Program-made: the position numbers and the translations under genes
Notes under the pieces: model-generated
What the model was told of the DNA's origin: nothing
Database searches by the model: none
What the model saw: the letters and a program-made list of their open reading frames with translations, nothing else
DNA from: Enterobacter asburiae
GTDB taxonomy: Bacteria; Pseudomonadota; Gammaproteobacteria; Enterobacterales; Enterobacteriaceae
Assembly: GCF_007035645.1 (NCBI RefSeq)
Contig: NZ_AP019632.1
Location: 868,001 to 932,000, forward strand
Direction: 5' to 3'
DNA: 64,000 nt
Part shown: positions 58,194-64,000 of the stretch, piece after piece
Numbering within the stretch: position 1 is the stretch's first letter
How the letters are laid out: each line of letters begins with the position of its first letter

Positions 58194-59327
58194 TTAAGCA
58201 GGTAACAGTTTCAGCAGAGCGAAAGCCTCCTTCATCCGGTCTTCACTAACCACAAAAGCGCGAATCTGACCCTCGTTATCGGCGCCGCGCGCGACCATTC
58301 CCTGCGGTTCGAGGGTAATTTGCCAGTTCAGATCCTGACGCTGCGTTTCACCGGCAAGATGCAGCGGTAATTCCGGCGTTTTGACTTTAATCAGCATGGC
58401 GGGTAATTTCAGCGGCGCGCTGCCGCCGAGCAGGTTTTTCGCCAGATACATCGCACTTAATTGAATTGGCTGTAAAAATGGCAGCACATGACCGTTAATT
58501 TCAGCGCAGTCACCTAACGCGTAAATATCAGGTTGCGTGGTTTGCAGGTAGCTATTTACCTTCACGCCACGCTGTATTTCGGCGCCTGCGAGATGCGCCA
58601 GCGCGGTTTCCGGGCGCAGGCCCGTTGCAGCGATTACCACATCCACCTCAACGCTGCGGCTGCGGTCGAGCGTGGCACGAATGCCGCCTTCGGTTTTGCT
58701 CAGGCTGTGCAGCTGCGATTTCAACAGCACATGCACCCCCATGTCGGTCAGGCGATGCTGTAAGCGACTGCTTACTTCTGCCGGCATCAGCGACGACAGA
58801 ATGCTCGCCGCATGGTCGACCAGAGTCACGGATTTACCCGCCCGGCAGAAATCCATCGCCAGCTCGGTGCCTATCAGCCCGCCACCAACAATCATTACCC
58901 GCTGCGCGTCGCGAAGCGCCGTTTCGCTGGCCTGGTACTCCTGCTGGCTGTTGAGGGTGATCGTCAGCTCGCGGCCCTCAATCGGCGGCACAAACGCAGA
59001 GGCACCCGTGGCCAGCACCAGCCTGTCGTACTGCCAGGTTTTCTCTTTTGCTTTTACCACGTGGGCGGCGGCGTCGATGTCGGTGACCCAGGTGTAGGGA
59101 AACAGACGCAGGTTAAACTGTTCCGCGAACTCACCCGCCGTCTGGCGGGTGAGGTCCTCGGCGCGCTGATTCTGGCTAATGACGTGGCTCAGATCGGGCT
59201 TGTTATACTCGTCCATGCTGTCGGCGGCGATCACCGTCAGCGGCACGCTGGCGTCCTGCTTGCGGATGTTTTTCACCAGCTGGCGGGCGGCAAAGCCCGA
59301 GCCGATGATGACGATACCGTTGTTCAT
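58194..59327 (-). CDS. norW: NADH:flavorubredoxin reductase NorW
   Basis: NorW transfers electrons from NADH to the flavorubredoxin NorV. The 377-residue protein has an FAD Rossmann motif at the N-terminus ([12 protein letters not shown]), a second one for NADH ([20 protein letters not shown], here shortened [11 protein letters not shown]), and IYALGDCAE for FAD. It overlaps norV by 4 bases, so the two are translationally coupled. Confidence 0.96.
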   Translation of the reverse strand: MNNGIVIIGSGFAARQLVKNIRKQDASVPLTVIAADSMDEYNKPDLSHVISQNQRAEDLTRQTAGEFAEQFNLRLFPYTWVTDIDAAAHVVKAKEKTWQYDRLVLATGASAFVPPIEGRELTITLNSQQEYQASETALRDAQRVMIVGGGLIGTELAMDFCRAGKSVTLVDHAASILSSLMPAEVSSRLQHRLTDMGVHVLLKSQLHSLSKTEGGIRATLDRSRSVEVDVVIAATGLRPETALAHLAGAEIQRGVKVNSYLQTTQPDIYALGDCAEINGHVLPFLQPIQLSAMYLAKNLLGGSAPLKLPAMLIKVKTPELPLHLAGETQRQDLNWQITLEPQGMVARGADNEGQIRAFVVSEDRMKEAFALLKLLPA

Positions 59328-60769
59328 TTTGCCTCCGTACCCAGTTCGTCAAAGACGTCTTTACCGAGTGAACATTCCGGGCAGAGGAAGTTTTCCGGCA
59401 CGTCACTCCACGGCGTGCCCGGAGCAACGTCCTGCAGCGGCTCGCCCAGTTCAGGATCGTAAATCCACTGGCAGACGCTGCACTGCATGCGCGGTCCGGG
59501 ATCGGCGGCTGCCGCGGCGGCGCAGGCGCAGGTTTCCTGCTGTGCGGTCGGTTCGGCAGCTTGCGGAAGCGGTGCGAGCGCCCACTGGCGGGCAATGTCG
59601 CGGCCGTGCTGGCGGCAGACCTCCAGGGCGTCGATATCCGGGCGCCATTTCGCCTTCAGGCTGAGGGACATTTCAAAGCCCGCATCCTGTAAACGGGTGG
59701 AGAGACGGTCTACCGCGCCGCCGCTCCAGCCGTGGGAGCCAAAGGCGCTGGCGCGCTTGTTGCGAAAACGCAGGCCGGTCATCTCTTCTACCAGACCGGC
59801 AATTTTCGGCATCATCACGTTGTTCATGGTGGAGGTACCCACCAGCACGCCCTTAGAGCGAAAGACGTTGGTCAATACCTCGTTCTTATCGCTGCGCGCC
59901 ACGTTGAAGATTTTCACCGCCACGTTGGGGTCCACTTCGTTGATGCCCTGGGCAATGGCGTCCGCCATCATGCGGGTGTTGTTGGACATGGTGTCGTAGA
60001 AAATAGTGATGCGGTCTTCCTGATAGTCCGCCGCCCATTTCAGGTACAGCTCCACAATCTGGGTGGGATTTTCACGCCACACCACGCCGTGGGAGGTGGC
60101 AATCATATCCACCGGCAGGTTAAAGCCGAGGATCTCGGTGATTTTCGGCGTCACCAGGCGGCTGAACGGCGTCAGGATGTTGGCGTAGTAGCGCTGGCAC
60201 TGCTCGAACAGCTCGGTCTGGTCCACTTCGTCGTTGAACAGGCGCTCGTCGCAGTAGTGCTGGCCGAAGGCGTCGTTGCTGAACAGCACCGCGTCGCCGG
60301 TCATGTAGGTCATCATGCTGTCCGGCCAGTGCAGCATCGGGGTTTCTACGAAGATCAGCTGCTTGCCGTTGCCGATATCCAGCGCGTCGCCGGTTTTTAC
60401 GGTGCGGAAGTTCCACTCCGGATGGTGGTGGTGGCCGTTGATCGAGTCGATGGCGTTGGTGGTGCAGTAGATCGGCGTGTTCGGAATGTAGGACATCAGC
60501 TCGGTCAGCGCGCCGGCGTGGTCCTCTTCCGCGTGGTTGATGATGATGTAGTCGATGGCGTCCAGGTCGATTTCACTGCGCAGGTTCTGCACGAACTCGC
60601 GGCTGAACTTGTGATCGACGGTATCGATCAGCACGTTTTTTTCTTCGCGGATGAGATAGCTGTTGTAGCTGCTGCCGCGCAGCGTTTTGTATTCCGTCCC
60701 GTGGAAATCGCGCACTTCCCAGTCACGTTGACCCACCCAATGAATGTTATTTTTAACCAGAATAGACAT
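59324..60769 (-). CDS. norV: Anaerobic nitric oxide reductase flavorubredoxin NorV
   Basis: NorV reduces NO to N2O under anaerobic conditions. The 481-residue protein has a metallo-beta-lactamase-like diiron domain (about 1-250) with His79, Glu81 and Asp83 in HAEEDHAG. It continues with a flavodoxin domain (about 254-393, [20 protein letters not shown]) and a C-terminal rubredoxin domain with CSVC and CPEC. The linker before the rubredoxin has an extra Cys-Ala-Cys and a run of seven Ala, not present in E. coli NorV as I remember it. I chose the ATG at 60769, with AGAGG upstream. Confidence 0.97.
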   Translation of the reverse strand: MSILVKNNIHWVGQRDWEVRDFHGTEYKTLRGSSYNSYLIREEKNVLIDTVDHKFSREFVQNLRSEIDLDAIDYIIINHAEEDHAGALTELMSYIPNTPIYCTTNAIDSINGHHHHPEWNFRTVKTGDALDIGNGKQLIFVETPMLHWPDSMMTYMTGDAVLFSNDAFGQHYCDERLFNDEVDQTELFEQCQRYYANILTPFSRLVTPKITEILGFNLPVDMIATSHGVVWRENPTQIVELYLKWAADYQEDRITIFYDTMSNNTRMMADAIAQGINEVDPNVAVKIFNVARSDKNEVLTNVFRSKGVLVGTSTMNNVMMPKIAGLVEEMTGLRFRNKRASAFGSHGWSGGAVDRLSTRLQDAGFEMSLSLKAKWRPDIDALEVCRQHGRDIARQWALAPLPQAAEPTAQQETCACAAAAAADPGPRMQCSVCQWIYDPELGEPLQDVAPGTPWSDVPENFLCPECSLGKDVFDELGTEAK

Positions 60770-60817
60770 AGCAACCTCTACGTAATACAGCATTTTCAAA
60801 TAAGATGGTTTGCCTAT

Positions 60818-60833
60818 ATCAAGTTGCGTGCCA
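60818..60833 (-). promoter_or_regulatory. Candidate sigma-54 promoter of norVW
   Basis: Read leftward, TGGCACGCAACTTGAT keeps the -24 element and the 10-base spacing but has GA rather than GC at -12. It lies 48 bases upstream of norV and 55-115 bases from the three NorR sites. Confidence 0.7.
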
Positions 60834-60887
60834 GTTTTTAATTTATTGATTTAACTTAATTAATATTTTTATGATCCGTAGTGGGTA

Positions 60888-60898
60888 GTCATTATGAC
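60888..60898. promoter_or_regulatory. NorR enhancer site 1
   Basis: GTCATTATGAC matches the NorR core GT-N7-AC with TCAT/ATGA arms. It is closest to norV among three sites placed 24 and 21 bases apart centre to centre. Confidence 0.85.
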
Positions 60899-60911
60899 TA
60901 TCAAAATCAGT

Positions 60912-60922
60912 GTCAATATGAC
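60912..60922. promoter_or_regulatory. NorR enhancer site 2
   Basis: GTCAATATGAC, the middle of three NorR sites, has the same 11-base form as site 1 with one change on each side of the centre. Confidence 0.85.
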
Positions 60923-60932
60923 AATATGAATT

Positions 60933-60943
60933 GTCAAAATGAC
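60933..60943. promoter_or_regulatory. NorR enhancer site 3
   Basis: GTCAAAATGAC, third site, lies just upstream of the norR start codon (60956). Binding here could also limit norR expression. Confidence 0.85.
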
Positions 60944-60955
60944 AGCGAGGTCACT

Positions 60956-62470
60956 ATGAGCTTTTCCGTAGACGTGCTGGCGAAGATCGCCATTGAGCTG
61001 CAGACCGGTATCGGCCATCAGGACCGCTTTCAACGGCTGATCTCCACGCTGCGCCACGTGCTTGAGTGCGATGCGTCCGCGCTGCTGCGCTACGAAGGAC
61101 GGCAGTTTATTCCGCTGGCTATCGACGGGCTGGCGAAGGACGTGCTTGGACGGCGTTTTACCCTTGAGGGCCATCCGCGTCTGGAAACCATCGCCCGCGC
61201 GGGTGACGTGGTGCGCTTCCCGGCGGACAGCGACTTGCCCGACCCGTACGACGGGCTTATTCCCGGACAGGAGAGCCTGAAGGTGCACGCCTGTATCGGC
61301 CTGCCGCTGTTTGCCGGACAAAATCTGATTGGCGCACTGACCCTCGACGGCCTGTCGCCGGACCAGTTCGACACCTTTAGCGACGAAGAGCTGCGCCTGA
61401 TTGCCGCCCTGGCCGCCGGGGCGCTGAACAATGCCCTGCTGATTGAACAGCTGGAGAGCCAGAACATTCTTCCCGGCAGCCCGGCGGCGTTTGAGCAGGT
61501 GACGCACACGGAGATGATCGGCCTCTCTCCGGGCATGGCGCAGCTCAAAAAAGAGATTGAGATTGTCGCCGCCTCAGATTTGAACGTGCTGATCTTCGGG
61601 GAAACCGGCACCGGCAAGGAGCTGGTGGCGAAGTCCATTCACGAAGCGTCGCCGCGCGCGGTGAACCCGCTGGTGTACCTCAACTGCGCCGCGCTGCCGG
61701 AAAGCGTGGCGGAAAGCGAGCTGTTTGGTCACGTAAAAGGGGCGTTTACCGGAGCCATCAGCAACCGCAGCGGCAAGTTCGAAATGGCCGATAACGGCAC
61801 GCTGTTTCTGGATGAAATCGGCGAGCTCTCCCTGTCGCTGCAGGCCAAGCTGCTGCGCGTGCTGCAGTACGGCGACATCCAGCGCGTGGGGGATGACCGC
61901 AGCCACAGAGTGGACGTTCGCGTGCTGGCGGCAACGAACCGTGACCTGCGTGAAGCGGTGCTGGCAGGGCAGTTCCGCGCCGACCTGTTCCATCGCCTGA
62001 GCGTGTTCCCGCTTACCGTGCCGCCGCTGCGCGAGCGCGGTGACGACGTGGTGCTGCTGGCGGGCTTTTTCTGCGAGCAGTGCCGTCTCAGGTTGGGGCT
62101 TTCCCGCGTGGTGCTGAGCCCGGGAGCGAGGGCGCATCTGCTGAGCTACGGCTGGCCGGGCAACGTGCGCGAGCTGGAGCATGCGATCCACCGCGCGGTG
62201 GTGCTGGCGCGGTCGACGCGTTCGGGTGATGAAGTGGTGCTCCACGCGCGGCATTTTGCGCTGCAGGATGAAACCGCACCGGCTGTCGCCCAGGCAGTAC
62301 CCGAGATAGCGAATGAAAATCTGCGTGAAGCCACGGAGACATTTCAGCGTCAGATGATTACCCGCGCGCTGGAGCAGAATAACCGCAGCTGGGCGGCGTG
62401 CGCGCGGGCGCTGGAGATGGACGTCGCCAACCTGCACAGGCTGGCGAAGCGTCTGGGACTGAAGGGTTAG
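60956..62470 (+). CDS. norR: Nitric-oxide-sensing sigma-54 activator NorR
   Basis: NorR senses NO with a non-heme iron in its GAF domain and activates norVW. The 504-residue protein, the E. coli length, has the GAF domain (about 1-170), an AAA+ domain with Walker [18 protein letters not shown] and LFLDEIGEL, and a C-terminal Fis-type helix-turn-helix ([20 protein letters not shown]). I chose the ATG at 60956, with GAGG 7 bases upstream. It is divergent from norVW and ends 4 bases inside the convergent gutQ. Confidence 0.97.
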   Translation: MSFSVDVLAKIAIELQTGIGHQDRFQRLISTLRHVLECDASALLRYEGRQFIPLAIDGLAKDVLGRRFTLEGHPRLETIARAGDVVRFPADSDLPDPYDGLIPGQESLKVHACIGLPLFAGQNLIGALTLDGLSPDQFDTFSDEELRLIAALAAGALNNALLIEQLESQNILPGSPAAFEQVTHTEMIGLSPGMAQLKKEIEIVAASDLNVLIFGETGTGKELVAKSIHEASPRAVNPLVYLNCAALPESVAESELFGHVKGAFTGAISNRSGKFEMADNGTLFLDEIGELSLSLQAKLLRVLQYGDIQRVGDDRSHRVDVRVLAATNRDLREAVLAGQFRADLFHRLSVFPLTVPPLRERGDDVVLLAGFFCEQCRLRLGLSRVVLSPGARAHLLSYGWPGNVRELEHAIHRAVVLARSTRSGDEVVLHARHFALQDETAPAVAQAVPEIANENLREATETFQRQMITRALEQNNRSWAACARALEMDVANLHRLAKRLGLKG

Positions 62471-63432
62471 ATAATCCCGGCCTGATAGAAATCCTGCAGG
62501 TTGATGGCGCCGCACAGCCTGCCGGCGTCATCCACCACCGGTGCGGCGGTAATTTTGCGCTTCATCAGCACCTCTTTGGCTTCAATGGCGCGGCTCTCGG
62601 CGTTCAGCGTCAGCCCGCCTTTGGTCATGGCGTCCGACACTTTGGTTTCCAGCCTGCCGCCGCCCACCAGCCAGCGGCGCAGGTCGCCGTCGGTGAACAC
62701 GCCCTTAACGCTCCCGCCGTCATCGCACACCGCAACCAGCCCAAGGCCGGTGCGGCTGAGCTCCAGCATCGCGTCCATGACGCTGGTATCGAGCTTGACC
62801 TGCGGAATGGCATCGTCGGTGCGCATCAGGTGGTGAACCTTGTTGAGCAGGCGTGCGCCGAGCGCGCCCGCCGGATGCGAACGGGCGAAATCTTCTTCGT
62901 TAAAGCCGCGCGCCTGCATTACCGCCATTGCCAGCGCGTCGCCCATCATCAGGGTGTTAACGGTGCTGGAGGTCGGGGCGAGGTGCATCGGACAGGCTTC
63001 ACGCTCAACGGAAATATCCAGCGTCGCCTTGGCGGCCAGCGCCAGCGGCGAGCGGGATTTTCCGGTCATCGCCAGCAGGGCGACCGATTTTTCCTGCAGG
63101 CGCGGAATAATCAGATCCAGCTCTTTGGCCGAACCGGAGTAGGAGATAAACAGCATCACGTCGCGGCTTTCAATCATCCCCAGATCGCCGTGCAGCGCCT
63201 CTGCCGGATGCACGAAGAACGCCGGGGTACCGGTGCTGGCGAGCGTTGCGGCAATCTTTTTGCCGATATGGCCGGATTTACCGATGCCCGCCACGATCAC
63301 TTTGCCTTCGCAGTGGATAATGGTGTTGGCCGCGCGGACGAAATCCTCGCCCAGACGTTCGGGCAGGCGGCTGGCTTCCTGCAGTTCCAGCATCAGCGTC
63401 TGGCGGCCCGTTTCTAACAGAAAATCACTCAT
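62467..63432 (-). CDS. gutQ: Arabinose-5-phosphate isomerase GutQ
   Basis: GutQ interconverts D-ribulose-5-P and D-arabinose-5-P, the precursor of KDO. The 321-residue protein has a SIS domain (about 35-170, [27 protein letters not shown] shortened here: [12 protein letters not shown]) and two CBS domains (about 205-320). Its length matches E. coli GutQ. Its start overlaps the end of srlR by 8 bases, so it is part of the srl (glucitol) operon, as in E. coli. Confidence 0.95.
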   Translation of the reverse strand: MSDFLLETGRQTLMLELQEASRLPERLGEDFVRAANTIIHCEGKVIVAGIGKSGHIGKKIAATLASTGTPAFFVHPAEALHGDLGMIESRDVMLFISYSGSAKELDLIIPRLQEKSVALLAMTGKSRSPLALAAKATLDISVEREACPMHLAPTSSTVNTLMMGDALAMAVMQARGFNEEDFARSHPAGALGARLLNKVHHLMRTDDAIPQVKLDTSVMDAMLELSRTGLGLVAVCDDGGSVKGVFTDGDLRRWLVGGGRLETKVSDAMTKGGLTLNAESRAIEAKEVLMKRKITAAPVVDDAGRLCGAINLQDFYQAGII

Positions 63433-64000
63433 CTCTCTCTCCGGTTACGATCACGTCGATTCCTTTCTCTTCCAGCGCTTTCTTGAACGCCGGGTCGATA
63501 CCCGCGTCGGTAATCAGCTTATCAACGCTTTCAAGGCTACAGACAATGTTGGGGCTTTTGCGGCCAAACTTCGACGAGTCGGCCATCAAAATCACTTCCC
63601 GCGCGGCGTTGCACATCGCTTTACTGACGCTGAACACCTCGTTGAACGTTGTAACGCCTGCGTTCAGGTCGATGCCGTCGGTGCCCATAAACAGTTTATC
63701 AAAGCTGAAGTGGTCGAAGGCATTCTCCGCCAGCTGACCGTGAAACGACGCCGATTTTTTGCGGAAGGTGCCGCCGGGCATCAGGATGGTCTGCTCGCTG
63801 TCGAACTCCGACAGGGCGTTGACGATGTGCAGGCTGTTGGTCATCACCGTGATGTTGTTAAAGCGGCTGAGCAGCGGGATCATCTGCAGGACGGTGCTGC
63901 CTGCATCCAGAATGATGGAATCGCCATCGTGGATAAATTTGACGGCGGCTTCGGCAATCAGCGCTTTCTGATGGGTATTGATCAGCGTTTTGTGGTCGAT
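63425..64000 (-). CDS. srlR: Glucitol operon DeoR-family repressor SrlR (5' part cut by window edge)
   Basis: The visible 191 residues are the effector domain of a DeoR-type repressor, including the phosphosugar-binding segment [10 protein letters not shown] and [13 protein letters not shown] residues (here [10 protein letters not shown]) and the C-terminal [15 protein letters not shown]. The frame stays open to base 64000, so about 65 residues with the helix-turn-helix lie beyond the edge. Its linkage to gutQ identifies it as SrlR, which represses sorbitol uptake genes. Confidence 0.9.
   Translation of the reverse strand: MDHKTLINTHQKALIAEAAVKFIHDGDSIILDAGSTVLQMIPLLSRFNNITVMTNSLHIVNALSEFDSEQTILMPGGTFRKKSASFHGQLAENAFDHFSFDKLFMGTDGIDLNAGVTTFNEVFSVSKAMCNAAREVILMADSSKFGRKSPNIVCSLESVDKLITDAGIDPAFKKALEEKGIDVIVTGERDE

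Noticed and set aside
58034..58249. 71-codon plus-strand frame before norW
   Set aside because: It has no ribosome site, spans the norVW terminator and a REP-like repeat, and its end overlaps norW.

Overview
The window looks like chromosome of an Enterobacteriaceae member close to Enterobacter (E. cloacae complex or a near relative such as Lelliottia or Leclercia). The backbone proteins (CysJIH, CysDNC, FtsB-IspDF-TruD-SurE-Pcm-NlpD-RpoS, MutS, FhlA-Hyp-Hyc, Asc, NorRVW, GutQ-SrlR) are close in sequence and order to the 58-61 min region of Escherichia coli as I remember it. The accessory genes between them (a PTS/NanE cassette, a kpd/vdc-type decarboxylase set, an eit-like iron transporter, a nickel permease after hypF) are of the kind seen in Enterobacter and Klebsiella. 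The genus call is inference; no rRNA gene or other taxonomic marker is present.

Layout. 1-911: a thioester-reductase-like SDR gene cut by the left edge. 912-4526: an AT-rich spacer rich in palindromes, then a divergent RpiR-type regulator and a two-gene operon for a PTS EIICB permease and ManNAc-6-P epimerase. 4581-5643: queE and queD, convergent on a shared terminator. 5950-15885: assimilatory sulfate reduction (cysJIH, then iap in reverse, then cysG-cysDNC). The cysH-iap-cys interval has no CRISPR-Cas locus, although E. coli carries one there. 15944-22658: ygbE-ftsB-ispD-ispF-truD-surE-pcm-nlpD-rpoS, tightly packed with many overlapping starts, and with a recognisable rpoS promoter inside nlpD. 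22711-28110: an accessory block with DUF4440, an MFS transporter, LysR, MarR and the three-subunit UbiX/UbiD hydroxyarylate decarboxylase. 28205-31630: mutS, a SymE-like small toxin gene with a LexA-box-like site, and ygbA with an NsrR-like site. 31636-35669: a four-gene iron/siderophore uptake operon behind a Fur-like box.

35823-57743 is the formate hydrogenlyase region. It holds the activator gene fhlA, maturation genes hypABCDE, the complete hydrogenase-3 operon hycABCDEFGHI, the asc (arbutin/salicin/cellobiose) operon with its LacI-type repressor, then hydN, hypF and a NiCoT nickel permease. 58194-62470 is norVW with the divergent activator gene norR. 62467-64000 is gutQ and the 3' part of srlR, cut by the right edge.

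How it works together. Two sigma-54 activators, FhlA and NorR, control sets of genes within the window. I found -24/-12 elements in front of hypA, hycA, hydN and norV, and three evenly shaped NorR sites. Nickel import, HypA-F maturation, HycI processing and the structural Hyc subunits form one supply chain for an H2-evolving complex. NO stress is represented twice: NorR/NorVW, and ygbA under an NsrR-like site. Sulfate assimilation is complete from ATP sulfurylase to sulfite reductase, with a siroheme synthase encoded in the same cluster. I did not find a clearly new multi-gene system. The items most worth a second look are the SymE-like gene and its possible antisense RNA, the RpiR/EIICB/NanE cassette, the shortened CysG, and the repeat-derived C-terminus of HycI.
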